Positions 24,735 through 33,357 of a stretch of 38,885 nucleotides of DNA are shown piece by piece (position 1 is the first letter of the stretch; each line of letters begins with the position of its first letter). The position numbers were made by a program, and so were the translations under genes. This DNA is from Taibaiella sp. Lineage in GTDB: Bacteria; Bacteroidota; Bacteroidia; Chitinophagales; Chitinophagaceae. Under the pieces are notes generated by a model that made no database searches, was not told the origin of the DNA, and saw nothing but the letters and a program-made list of their open reading frames with translations. Where the stretch lies: positions 1 through 38,885 of the forward strand of contig JAIOYR010000033.1 in NCBI GenBank assembly GCA_021740995.1. The letters are read 5' to 3'.

Positions 24735-26066
24735 CTATTTTATTAGTGCTTCATCTGATGGGCGGCCATGTTTGAAGAATTCATAAATAAACATTCCAAT
24801 GCCCGTGGTAAACATGGTAGCGCAACAGATAAGAATGAAAAAGTGAACCTGTATTTCCTTTTGAACATCGCCGAATTCCAAACCCACTTTCCTTTCTAAA
24901 TAGACTTGCGCCACTCCGGCAACACCAAAGGCAACAGTCATCCCTAACATACCGATATTGGACAACCAGAATGCCAATAATCCCACAGTAGTGTCGTAGT
25001 ATTTCCTTCCTGTCAGGTTAGGTAGCGTATAGCTGATTATTGCCAACACTATCATTGCATATGCCCCCCAAAATGCAAGGTGTCCATGCATGGCAGTTAC
25101 CAGTGTGCCATGGGTGTACATGTTCACCTGCGGAATGGTATGGGCCAGCCCTAATAATCCCGCGCCCACAAACGATACTATTGCTGTGCCTAATGTCCAG
25201 CTAAGTGCAATTTTATTAGGATGTTTCTTTTCCCCTTTCCGGTACATGGCAATAGCAAACAGCGCCATTCCGAGAAACGCCAGCGGCTCTAAAGCTGAAA
25301 ATATACCACCAACTATCAACCATACTTTACCAACACCAATGTAATAGTAGTGGTGCCCTGTTCCTAGAATCCCTGATATAAATGTCAGCCCCACAATCAC
25401 ATACAGCCACTTCTCTATCACTTCCCTATCTACACCGGTGATCTTTATCAGCAGGAAGGCGAGTATTCCACCCATTATCAGTTCCCAAACACCCTCAACC
25501 CATAAGTGTACCACCCACCAGCGAAAGAACGAATCCATGGTTTGGTTATCAAACCAGATCATTCCGGGAAGGTAAAGCAGGGCGGCAAATACCAAACCCA
25601 TAGTAAGCACTAGTGAGGTTGTTGTTCGTTTCTTCCCCTTAAATAACGTAGTGACGATTATGCCCAGAAAAGTAAGCACATTAACCACAACAAGGTAATC
25701 CAACGGCCTTGGTATTTCCAGGAATTTCCTGCCTTCCCAATAATTGAAGTGATAGCCCACAATAGCAATAACGCCAACAATCGCGAGCGATATCAATTGT
25801 GCATAGGCCAGCTTCACGCTTACCAGTTCATTCTCCGATTCTTCAGGGATGATATAATATGCTGCTCCCATGAAACCCGACAACAGCCAAACCACTAGCA
25901 GGTTTGTATGCACAGCCCGTGCGGTATTGAACGGGATTACGCTATGCAAGTTGTCGAATCCCATATGGGCAAACCCCATGATGAAACCATAAATAATTTG
26001 CAGGGACAACAATAGCATTGATAGAGCAAAGAACCAATACGCTACTTTCTGTGATTTATATTTCAT
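24735..26066 (-). CDS. norB: Nitric oxide reductase large subunit, cytochrome c type (cNorB)
   Basis: 443 aa with about 12 membrane helices and no N-terminal quinol-oxidising extension, so this is a cNOR rather than qNOR. Haem/FeB ligand motifs are visible: VVHLWVEGVWELIMG (His and Glu of the active site), LGTGHHYYYIG (His pair) and THGTLVTAMHGHLAFWGAY (haem His). It reduces two NO to N2O at the haem b3-FeB centre in the inner membrane. 23 bp after norC, same operon. Confidence 0.95.
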   Translation of the reverse strand: MKYKSQKVAYWFFALSMLLLSLQIIYGFIMGFAHMGFDNLHSVIPFNTARAVHTNLLVVWLLSGFMGAAYYIIPEESENELVSVKLAYAQLISLAIVGVIAIVGYHFNYWEGRKFLEIPRPLDYLVVVNVLTFLGIIVTTLFKGKKRTTTSLVLTMGLVFAALLYLPGMIWFDNQTMDSFFRWWVVHLWVEGVWELIMGGILAFLLIKITGVDREVIEKWLYVIVGLTFISGILGTGHHYYYIGVGKVWLIVGGIFSALEPLAFLGMALFAIAMYRKGEKKHPNKIALSWTLGTAIVSFVGAGLLGLAHTIPQVNMYTHGTLVTAMHGHLAFWGAYAMIVLAIISYTLPNLTGRKYYDTTVGLLAFWLSNIGMLGMTVAFGVAGVAQVYLERKVGLEFGDVQKEIQVHFFILICCATMFTTGIGMFIYEFFKHGRPSDEALIK

Positions 26067-26089
26067 AGATTATGTTTTTGAATCGTGAA

Positions 26090-26515
26090 TTATTTTTTTA
26101 AGTCTGGCTTTGGTGGAAACCCATTCAGGTCTGTTTCTCCTATCCACTTTAAGAAAGCAACTACATCATTAGCATCTTCTTCCTTAAAGCCATAGGCTAC
26201 CATTTTTCTTCCCCGCGGCGACCATGGGGTTTTCGACATCAATGCTGCCTTGATGTACCCCTCTCCACGCCTTTCATACACTTTCGTTAATTCCGGGGCA
26301 TAATACGCCCCCTCTCCCAAGATGGTATGGCACCCCATGCAGTTGTTGGCCTCCCATATTTGTTTACCCCTCACAACTTGCGGTGTAAGGTTTTCTTCGT
26401 GTGTTCGCTTAGGCACCTCATTGCTCAATGAAGTCCAGGATAGTATGAGAAAGACTGCAAACGTTACAATCGTACCTCCCAGAAAAAACAATTTCGCCTG
26501 TGATTTTGACAACAT
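26090..26515 (-). CDS. norC: Nitric oxide reductase cytochrome c subunit NorC
   Basis: 141 aa. One N-terminal membrane anchor (KLFFLGGTIVTFAVFLILSW) and a periplasmic cytochrome c domain with CMGCH and the following TILGEGAYYAPELTKVYERRG typical of NorC. A Met (SKTPWSPRGRKMVAYGF) is available as the distal ligand. It delivers electrons to NorB. Confidence 0.95.
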   Translation of the reverse strand: MLSKSQAKLFFLGGTIVTFAVFLILSWTSLSNEVPKRTHEENLTPQVVRGKQIWEANNCMGCHTILGEGAYYAPELTKVYERRGEGYIKAALMSKTPWSPRGRKMVAYGFKEEDANDVVAFLKWIGETDLNGFPPKPDLKK

Positions 26516-26583
26516 ACTTTTTTGTTTTTGAGTGTAATGAAATATTATTCTGTTATGCGCTATTGCTGGAAATAGAACTCCGC

Positions 26584-27231
26584 CTATTGTTGCAACGATT
26601 TTATTGCTGCTATTGTTTCTGTTTGCGCGCCTCCCAGCCCGTCTTTTTTGTACGTTATTACTCCATTGGTGTTTAACACGAATATGGTGTTTGAATGATC
26701 AAACCCGCCACCCGATAATTTTTTTATACGAACACCTAATACATTCGCTATTTCCGTTGTTGCATCTTCGTCTGAACAGACGAGTGTCCAATTGTCATTT
26801 AACTGGTGCTCTCTTTGGAAAGTGCTTAGCCTACCGGGCGTATCCCGTTCAGGGTCCATGGTTACTAACAAAAACTGCACCTGTTTCATTTCCTCGGCAT
26901 TTAAGCCGGATTCAATATTTTTCAGGTCAGCCATTATCCTTGGGCAGGCCGACTGACATGAAGTAAATATCATTGCCGTTATGGTAGTCTTTCCTTTAAG
27001 ACCATTAAACGCAAATGTTTGCTTCTTCTGGGTTTGCCATTGGCTGGATATATTGAAGAGTGACTCATCCGAAATTGTTTCCATAGCCCCGGCACCTGTT
27101 TCCTTACTGCAACACTCCTTTTTCTGATTTGTTTCTGATTTTACCTGTTCGGTTTTTGCCCCATTACTGCAGGACAGCATGGAAACACCAACAACAAGCA
27201 AAGCAATCTGGTTATTTTTCATTTTGTTCAT
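26584..27231 (-). CDS. SCO1/SenC family copper chaperone, lipoprotein
   Basis: 215 aa from the ATG at 27231, whose ATGA overlaps the nirV stop; the frame extends upstream but this start gives the coupled arrangement. A lipobox-like SMLSC lies at the end of the signal peptide. The thioredoxin-like domain has the copper ligands: CxxxC in TSCQSACPRIM and His in GGFDHSNTIFVL. SCO proteins load copper into cupredoxin-type sites or reduce their cysteines. Between nirV and norC, it most likely serves the copper sites of NirK. Classical SCO acts on cytochrome oxidase, but no oxidase gene is in the window. Confidence 0.88.
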   Translation of the reverse strand: MNKMKNNQIALLVVGVSMLSCSNGAKTEQVKSETNQKKECCSKETGAGAMETISDESLFNISSQWQTQKKQTFAFNGLKGKTTITAMIFTSCQSACPRIMADLKNIESGLNAEEMKQVQFLLVTMDPERDTPGRLSTFQREHQLNDNWTLVCSDEDATTEIANVLGVRIKKLSGGGFDHSNTIFVLNTNGVITYKKDGLGGAQTETIAAIKSLQQ

Positions 27232-27992
27232 TTTACACATCTGAACCCAATATTGGGCACACAATAATTTGCCTTTACACTTGACCGCATCGCAAACCGC
27301 ATAAAGGACGCATAGTTGTTAATGTCTTTGGAATCAAAGGAGCCTCCACCGCAAAAGAACGTATTGTCAAGGCTGCTGTTCCCTCTCGATTCCCCAGTTG
27401 TTAATGCACTATTGAAATCGTACGTCCATTCCCACACTAACCCATGCATGTCATACACACCATAGTAGTTCTTAAAGGTTGTACCAACATTTGGCAACAC
27501 TTTAGCGGTTGGTTTGGACACCCAATTCAAAACCCACTGGTTGAATTCCTTGTCCTTACTCGCGTCAGCACTTTTTTCGTTCGACCTGGCTACCAATTCC
27601 CATTCAGCTACTTTTGGTAACCGTTTCCCGTTACATTCGCAATATTTTTTTGCGGCGAACCAGGAGACGTTTACGACAGGGCTGTTCATTATATTGTTGT
27701 TGAACGAGGAATCTGTAATCCAGTGGTTCAAATAAGAACTATCCGCAAACAGGGATTTTACTTTGCGCCTACTCCATTCCGGGTATTTTGACAGAAACAG
27801 CAGGTAGTCTGCATTTGTGACGGGGTATATATCCATGTTAAATGCCCTTAAGGTTATTCTTTGCGTATCAGCTGAATATAGAGGTAAATAGCTCCCCCCT
27901 TTTATCATGGCCATTCCTTTCCCGGCTACCGCCGGTTGGGCAGACATTGAAAAAACACAGAGCACCATCAATATTGTTAGTTTACTTTTCAC
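27228..27992 (-). CDS. nirV: NirV-like protein of the formylglycine-generating-enzyme (SUMF) fold
   Basis: 254 aa from the GTG at 27992, directly after the nirK stop; a TTG at 28016 would overlap nirK by 23 bp and is less likely. Signal peptide TILMVLCVFSMSAQPAVAG. The SUMF fold is shown by MAMIKGGSYLPLYS, MDIYPVTNADYLLFL, PVVNVSWFAAKKYCEC-NGKRLPKVAEWE, GLVWEWTYD, CGGGSFDSKD and NIGFRCVK. The two cysteines of true FGE enzymes are not present at the equivalent place after GGSF, so it should not make formylglycine by the known route. NirV genes follow nirK in several denitrifiers; the function is not settled. Confidence 0.75.
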   Translation of the reverse strand: MKSKLTILMVLCVFSMSAQPAVAGKGMAMIKGGSYLPLYSADTQRITLRAFNMDIYPVTNADYLLFLSKYPEWSRRKVKSLFADSSYLNHWITDSSFNNNIMNSPVVNVSWFAAKKYCECNGKRLPKVAEWELVARSNEKSADASKDKEFNQWVLNWVSKPTAKVLPNVGTTFKNYYGVYDMHGLVWEWTYDFNSALTTGESRGNSSLDNTFFCGGGSFDSKDINNYASFMRFAMRSSVKANYCVPNIGFRCVK

Positions 27993-27993
27993 C

Positions 27994-29439
27994 TTATTTT
28001 CTTCTTTGTTTTGCAACGTCTGCTGCTGTCACTTCTCCACCTTTATTCCCGAAATTATTGAGCACATAAGTTATAACTGACGCAATTTGCCCGTCACTCA
28101 TGGTTTGTTTGGGCATAATGCCGTCAAAGGTTTTTCCGTTAACGGTAATCTTTCCTGAAACCCCGTGCAATACCGCCCTGATTGCCTTATTGGGTTCAGT
28201 AGCAAAATAGTCAGAACGGGCTAAAGGAGGGAATGAACCGTCTATACCATTTGCATCGGCCTGGTGGCAAGCCTGACAGATACTTGTGTACAACGCTTTT
28301 CCTTGTGCTATTTTTTCTTCTTTTGTCAATGGCTTTTCAACTGCTACAGGAACATCGGGCATTGTCTGGGATGCGCCGCCTTCAGCCTGGTATATTCTGT
28401 CGTCTTGCTGGCCGGAGAAAATGGTTTTGTTTTCTGCACCTTCTACTTTCAGCATACCTAGCGACCCCTTGTTGAAAGTTCTGAAAATAGAATGGTCAAC
28501 CAGTATCAGTGTTGCAGGAACGTCGCATTTGAATTCGGTTATAGCAGAGCCTCCAGCAGGAACCAATGTGGTTTGTATGTCATGATTTGCAACACAGCCC
28601 CCTTCCTGGTATACATTGTCAAAAATTTCACCGATAACATGAAAACTGGACACAAGGTTTGGCCCACCATTTCCTACAAATAGCCTTACCGTCTCACCTA
28701 CTTTTGCTTTAAGTGCATTGTCTCCTGTAAGAGCACCTACCTTGCCGTTAAACACCACATAGTCCGGCTGTTCTTTCAATGCCTTGTCCATGTTGAATTG
28801 TTGTAAGCCGGATTCTCCATATGCGCCCTTTGTGTAAAAATCTCCCTGGCATACGTAATACTCTTTATCCACTTTTTTCAATCCTTCTTTCGGTTCTACA
28901 AGTATCAGCCCATACATTCCATTACCAATATGCATACCTACCGGAGCCGTAGCGCAGTGGTATATGTACAGTCCATGATTCAACGCCGTGAATGTGAATT
29001 GTGTTTCATGTCCCGGTGCCGTGAACGTTGCTGCGGCACCGCCACCTTGCCCTGAAACTGCGTGCAGGTCAATGTTGTGCGGCAACTTGTTATTGGGGTT
29101 GTTCTTCAGATGAAATTCAACTACATCCCCCTGCCGCACACGGATAAATTTCCCCGGAACACTGCCACCAAAAGTCCAGAAGTTGTATTTTACGCCATCC
29201 ATCATCTCCATCTCCTTTTCTATTACTTCCAGTGTTACTATCATCTTTGTAGGGTGATTCCGTGTGATAGGTGGTGGCACATTGGGTGCGTCTGTCAGTA
29301 CCGCAACCTCTTCGCCACTTAGTATCTCTGAATATTCTTTAGTAGTGTTCTCTTCCCTAGAATTGTTGCAGCCGAAAGCCAGGGTGCAAAACGCTAATAC
29401 TGTAATGGAGGTTTTGAAAATTGATTGTTTCATATACAT
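27994..29439 (-). CDS. nirK: Copper nitrite reductase NirK with fused C-terminal cytochrome c, lipoprotein
   Basis: 481 aa. Lipoprotein signal [12 protein letters not shown]. Two cupredoxin domains: His121, His126 (LPHNIDLHA, with catalytic Asp124), His161-Cys162 ([16 protein letters not shown]), His170 and Met175 supply type 1 and type 2 copper ligands; the second domain has [11 protein letters not shown] and LVDHSIF for the last type 2 His and the catalytic His. A cytochrome c domain follows with CQACH and MPKQTMSDG. It reduces nitrite to NO. The fused cytochrome gives direct electron delivery. First or second gene in the minus operon, 6 bp after the porin. Confidence 0.95.
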   Translation of the reverse strand: MYMKQSIFKTSITVLAFCTLAFGCNNSREENTTKEYSEILSGEEVAVLTDAPNVPPPITRNHPTKMIVTLEVIEKEMEMMDGVKYNFWTFGGSVPGKFIRVRQGDVVEFHLKNNPNNKLPHNIDLHAVSGQGGGAAATFTAPGHETQFTFTALNHGLYIYHCATAPVGMHIGNGMYGLILVEPKEGLKKVDKEYYVCQGDFYTKGAYGESGLQQFNMDKALKEQPDYVVFNGKVGALTGDNALKAKVGETVRLFVGNGGPNLVSSFHVIGEIFDNVYQEGGCVANHDIQTTLVPAGGSAITEFKCDVPATLILVDHSIFRTFNKGSLGMLKVEGAENKTIFSGQQDDRIYQAEGGASQTMPDVPVAVEKPLTKEEKIAQGKALYTSICQACHQADANGIDGSFPPLARSDYFATEPNKAIRAVLHGVSGKITVNGKTFDGIMPKQTMSDGQIASVITYVLNNFGNKGGEVTAADVAKQRRK

Positions 29440-29445
29440 TGGATT

Positions 29446-30750
29446 TTATTTAGTGAACTCTTGAATAAATATTGTTGGAGAAACTTTCAGCATCACATAT
29501 GCCGATCCGTTGTAGTTGGTTGCATCGCCCCCCTTTATCAACTCCATATTTTTTGTTGCGAACATCATACAGTACCCAGCCTGCAAGCTGATGATGGGTG
29601 TCGGCTTGTAATCAAACAGCAGGTCCAATTCCTGTCCCAGGTCCTGCGAAATTTTCTTTGTTGCAGTATTGTTGGGGTTAGCTAATGAAAAAGAATGCAC
29701 ATCTAATGTGAAGGCGAATTCTTTTTTAGGGGATATACCAAAACGTGCATACATATCCATTAACCCTCGCTGTTTTGTGTCGCCGGGAAACGTGAGGAAA
29801 TAGTCCATATACCCGTAGAATTTATGGTTAGTAGCATATAGCGTAGAAAAATTGTTGCTTTCTGTCGTGAGTGTGTTATCAGAGTTTCCTGATATCAAGT
29901 CAGTTCCCACACCCCCAAACAGTTTGCTTTTCCTGTATTCTACATAGCCGTTCACCATGTATGCACTTATGGATAGGTTGTTGTCCGTTTTGCCCGTCTG
30001 GTAATATGCGCCGGCGATTGCCTTCCACCCCTTGTTTGAAAAATTGAATACAGGACCAATCGTATAACTTGTATTTGCTGCCTTTTGAAAAGTGTCGGTT
30101 GGTGTCATCCCATTCATTACTGCCATAGCGCCCAGTGTGCTGTGTATTTTGGTAAAATCTTTCTTCATCCAGGTAAATCCGAGGTGTTTGTAATTTTTGA
30201 GATTGTATTTTGCTCCAAAAAGAGGCTCTCCAACCTGGTTATATGCCCCACCGATGTGCCAATTGAAGTCTTTTTTCTTGTTAGTGTATTTGACAAGCAG
30301 GGCATCATGTGAAATGGTGAGGTTTGCCCAATCGAGATTTCCTAAAATCCGGTGGTCGTCATATGCCAATTCTTGCCTTCCCATTTTGATAGAGAACCCC
30401 TGAGGTAGCGCAAGCTCAAGCCATGCCTCGTTGAACTGCAGCCCCCCGATGTCTTTTCTTTGTTCTTCATCTCCCCATGTCCGGGAATCCTGCAACGATG
30501 TGTAAAAGGCAATCTTGTTTTTCTTGTAATCGACTATGAGCCGTGCTCTCTGTCCTATAAAAGACTCTCCGCCTGTTGTATCAAAAGCGAGTGTTCTGTA
30601 CCCATTCCTGTATTCGGGCCGAATCCTGTATTGTCCGGAGATTTTAATGTATTCACTTGGAACCTCATTTTCGGGTTTCTGTGCCAGCAGCGCTTGATAG
30701 CAGAATAAAAATATGGCGGTTAATAACTGTATTTTTTTAAGCTTTTGCAT
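29446..30750 (-). CDS. Outer-membrane porin, alginate-export-like
   Basis: 434 aa from the ATG at 30750 (MQKLKKIQLLTAIFLFCYQALLAQ gives the signal peptide). The rest is a 16-18-strand beta-barrel of the Alginate_exp type (SGQYRIRPEYRNGYRT, FIGQRARLIVDYKKNKIAFYTSLQDSRTWGDE, WANLTISHDALLVKYT). Family members are outer-membrane channels; several Bacteroidota copies sit next to denitrification genes, where nitrite or other anion entry is a possible role. It is the first gene of the minus operon, 6 bp before nirK, so it should be expressed with it. Confidence 0.78.
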   Translation of the reverse strand: MQKLKKIQLLTAIFLFCYQALLAQKPENEVPSEYIKISGQYRIRPEYRNGYRTLAFDTTGGESFIGQRARLIVDYKKNKIAFYTSLQDSRTWGDEEQRKDIGGLQFNEAWLELALPQGFSIKMGRQELAYDDHRILGNLDWANLTISHDALLVKYTNKKKDFNWHIGGAYNQVGEPLFGAKYNLKNYKHLGFTWMKKDFTKIHSTLGAMAVMNGMTPTDTFQKAANTSYTIGPVFNFSNKGWKAIAGAYYQTGKTDNNLSISAYMVNGYVEYRKSKLFGGVGTDLISGNSDNTLTTESNNFSTLYATNHKFYGYMDYFLTFPGDTKQRGLMDMYARFGISPKKEFAFTLDVHSFSLANPNNTATKKISQDLGQELDLLFDYKPTPIISLQAGYCMMFATKNMELIKGGDATNYNGSAYVMLKVSPTIFIQEFTK

Positions 30751-30768
30751 ATCAAGTGTATTTGATAA

Positions 30769-30776
30769 CAAAACTA
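30769..30776 (-). promoter_or_regulatory. -7 promoter box of the porin-nirK operon
   Basis: TAGTTTTG on the minus strand matches TAnnTTTG. The ATG at 30750 lies 18 nt downstream. A weak FNR-like dyad (TTACTnnnnGTCAT, 30799-30812) is centred 29.5 bp upstream, the same spacing seen at the regulator and hemN promoters. Confidence 0.55.
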
Positions 30777-30841
30777 CCCCCCTCTTAATCTGAATAAAAT
30801 GACCTTCAGTAACTATAATTGTGTTTGTTAAAACAATAAAC

Positions 30842-30857
30842 TGTGATGTAAATCACA
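30842..30857. promoter_or_regulatory. Perfect CRP/FNR-type dyad in the divergent promoter region
   Basis: TGTGAT-GTAA-ATCACA is a perfect inverted repeat with a 4-nt centre, the half-site layout of CRP/FNR/NNR proteins. It lies between the divergent porin-nirK and regulator genes. Confidence 0.65.
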
Positions 30858-30947
30858 TTCACCGTGATTGGTTTCAGGGTGGTAATTTCATAGGCAAATG
30901 GGTATTCATTGCAAAAATCACCCGGCATATTTACACATACAGGCTTT

Positions 30948-30963
30948 TGTGATTCCAATCATA
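30948..30963 (+). promoter_or_regulatory. CRP/FNR-type site upstream of the regulator gene
   Basis: TGTGAT-TCCA-ATCATA, one mismatch from a perfect dyad. Its centre is 29.5 bp upstream of TATCTTAG (30985-30992), a 7-of-8-like match to the -7 consensus, which suits activation or autoregulation by the regulator encoded 48 bp downstream. Confidence 0.5.
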
Positions 30964-31010
30964 TTGACATTGTTTTTTGAATACTATCTTAGGGTCAAAT
31001 CGCATTTGAA

Positions 31011-31727
31011 ATGACTAACTCAACCGTTCGGAATTGTACTACCTGCAATTTGTGTTTTGCAAGAAACGATTCTGTCTTTAGTGTCCTTACTGCTGAACAG
31101 TTAGCTGAATTGGAGGATGTTAAAAGTTACATTTCATATGGCGACGGTGAATTAATATTTAAAGAAAGGCAACGCCCTTTCGGTATTTACATTGTTCAGG
31201 ATGGTAAGGTAAAGATTTCCAAATATGGTTTCGAAGGCAGGGAATACATTGTGCGCTTTGCAAAAAAAGGGAACATTATTGGTTATAGGTCTTTTTTTAA
31301 TGGCGAACCTTATTCATGTTCAGCCACTGCAATTTCCAAAACGCTGGTTTGTTTTATTCCCGGGGATGTGATTCTTGATTTAATAAGGAGAAATTCAGAA
31401 TTGGCGCTTCAGTTTATGAAGTATTTGGCTCAGGATCTCAAATATGCTGAAAAGAAATCCATAAGCATCGCCCAAAAACCCGTAAGAGAACGAGTTGCCG
31501 AATCAATAATAATTCTAAAAGACATTTATGGATTTGAACAAAATAATACAATAGTTGATGTGAGCCTAAAAAGGGATGAAATTGCAAGTATAGCCGGCAC
31601 ATCCAGAGAAACAGTAACCCGGCTGCTGTCTGAATTTAACGAAGAAGAAATTCTTCTTCTTGAAGGAAGAAAAATAAGAATCCTCGATCTGCCCAGACTT
31701 CAGGCTATTGCAAATAAGTCATTTTAA
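31011..31727 (+). CDS. FNR-type Crp/Fnr regulator with N-terminal Cys cluster
   Basis: 238 aa. N-terminal CTTCNLC (Cys9, Cys12, Cys15) plus Cys103 and Cys114 in the effector domain suggest an oxygen-labile Fe-S cluster, although the spacing (CxxCxxC) differs from E. coli FNR. The cyclic-nucleotide-like fold follows (LIFKERQRPFGIYIVQDGKVKISKYG, GNIIGYRSFF), a dimer helix, then HTH DEIASIAGTSRETVTRLLSEF whose SRETVTR resembles the FNR recognition helix. It probably senses low oxygen (or NO) and switches on the neighbouring denitrification genes. Divergent from the porin-nirK operon and 111 bp upstream of hemN. Confidence 0.85.
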   Translation: MTNSTVRNCTTCNLCFARNDSVFSVLTAEQLAELEDVKSYISYGDGELIFKERQRPFGIYIVQDGKVKISKYGFEGREYIVRFAKKGNIIGYRSFFNGEPYSCSATAISKTLVCFIPGDVILDLIRRNSELALQFMKYLAQDLKYAEKKSISIAQKPVRERVAESIIILKDIYGFEQNNTIVDVSLKRDEIASIAGTSRETVTRLLSEFNEEEILLLEGRKIRILDLPRLQAIANKSF

Positions 31728-31781
31728 GGGCTGTAATGCTTTGGTCTGAATTGTCACCCAGTAATCATATTGTGTAGTCGG

Positions 31782-31825
31782 TTGATTTTGGTCATAAATT
31801 CCCTCATCTGCGGGACATACATTTA
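31782..31825 (+). promoter_or_regulatory. FNR-like site and -7 box of hemN
   Basis: TTGAT-TTTG-GTCAT (31782-31795; first half perfect FNR, second half 3 of 5) is centred 29.5 bp upstream of TACATTTA (31818-31825), one base from the -7 consensus. The hemN ATG is at 31839. Confidence 0.45.
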
Positions 31826-31838
31826 GAAAAAATCAAAC

Positions 31839-33206
31839 ATGCAAACAGAAGAGTATTCGCTTAATAAGTACAACATCCCTGTTCCAAGGTACACAAGTTA
31901 CCCTACTGTACCATACTGGAACGAGGGTATAGATACCGCGGAATGGATGAGTTTGTTTTGCACAGACTTTAGCAGGTGTAATAATGACAAGGGGATTAGC
32001 TTGTATATACATCTGCCTTTTTGCGAGTCTTTGTGCACCTATTGCGGTTGCAATAAAAAGATTACTAACAATCATACCGTAGAAGACGCATACATAAACG
32101 CAATTCTCCGAGAATGGGAGTTATATAGGGCCGCAATGGACAGTCTGCCTGTTTTGAGGGAGTTGCACCTTGGCGGCGGCACCCCAACATTTTTTTCCCC
32201 TGATAATCTTAGGCGTTTGCTCTTACCAATTCTTGATAGTGCTAAAATACATGAGGAGTATGAGTTCAGTTTCGAAGGCCACCCAAACAACACTACCGGC
32301 GTACATTTGCAGACTTTATATGACCTCGGTTTTAGGAGGGTTAGTTATGGTGTACAAGATAATGACCCAAGGGTACAGAGAATAATAAACAGGATGCAGC
32401 CATTTGAAAATGTAATGCTCGCCACTGAAAGGGCAAGGGAAGTCGGGTATAAATCTGTCAACTTTGATCTTATATACGGATTGCCGCTACAGACACAGGG
32501 CAGTATGCGTCGGACAATCGAAGAAACCATAGAGCTACGGCCCGACAGGATTGCTTTTTATAGCTATGCGCATGTGCCGTGGACAAGTAAAGGCCAGCGT
32601 TTGTTTGATGAAAGAGACCTGCCTACAGCAAGCGAAAAGCTAGAATTGTACCTCTTAGGCAAGCAGCTGTTATTGAATGCAGGCTACCATGATATAGGTA
32701 TGGACCATTTTGCATTGGAACATGATGATCTTTACATTGCCCAGCAAGAAGGCCGCTTACATCGCAGCTTCATGGGATATACTACTCAAAACACCGAAAT
32801 AATGATAGGGTTGGGTGTTTCAGCAATCAGTACCATACGTAGGGCATATATGCAGAACGACAAAAGCCTTCGCAATTATTATGATGCGGTAAACCAAAAG
32901 AATGTGCCCGCTAATAAAGGGATATTTCTTTCGGAGGAGGACATTCGCTTCGGTGTCTATATCAGGGATATCAGTTGCAAAGGCCGTACAACATTCTCCG
33001 CAATGGATATGCAGGCCATTAATAAATACTGTTTACCCGAAATAAAAGAACTTGAGACAGACGGGCTAGTGGAGATCAAGGGAAATACAGTAATTGTTTC
33101 AGCCATTGGACACAACTTTATCAGGAATGTTTGCAGCGCATTTGATTTATACTTGCTAAGAAGTGGTGATGCTAATAAAAGAACTTTGTTCAGTAAGGCA
33201 GTTTAG
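31839..33206 (+). CDS. hemN: Oxygen-independent coproporphyrinogen III oxidase HemN
   Basis: 455 aa, the length of true HemN. The radical-SAM motif is CESLCTYCGC (Cys62, Cys66, Cys69, Cys71), the HemN hallmark CxxxCxxCxC; PRYTSYPTVPYW precedes it and LHLGGGTPTFF, FEGHPNNTT, VSYGVQDNDPRVQ and NFDLIYGLPLQT follow. It makes protoporphyrinogen without oxygen, supplying haem for the cytochromes NorC, NirK and NorB under anoxia. Linkage to an FNR-type regulator and denitrification genes is common. Confidence 0.95.
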   Translation: MQTEEYSLNKYNIPVPRYTSYPTVPYWNEGIDTAEWMSLFCTDFSRCNNDKGISLYIHLPFCESLCTYCGCNKKITNNHTVEDAYINAILREWELYRAAMDSLPVLRELHLGGGTPTFFSPDNLRRLLLPILDSAKIHEEYEFSFEGHPNNTTGVHLQTLYDLGFRRVSYGVQDNDPRVQRIINRMQPFENVMLATERAREVGYKSVNFDLIYGLPLQTQGSMRRTIEETIELRPDRIAFYSYAHVPWTSKGQRLFDERDLPTASEKLELYLLGKQLLLNAGYHDIGMDHFALEHDDLYIAQQEGRLHRSFMGYTTQNTEIMIGLGVSAISTIRRAYMQNDKSLRNYYDAVNQKNVPANKGIFLSEEDIRFGVYIRDISCKGRTTFSAMDMQAINKYCLPEIKELETDGLVEIKGNTVIVSAIGHNFIRNVCSAFDLYLLRSGDANKRTLFSKAV

Positions 33207-33357
33207 TCTTTTTTTATACTACAACATCGCACTAATATTCAAACTGAGATACTACCGAAAACTCAGATAAATTATTTGCGTTCGCCCATATCCTGAATTT
33301 ACGGCAACTTGTCATATTTTAATCAACTGCAAAATCCGGGTTAAACTGCAAATCAGT

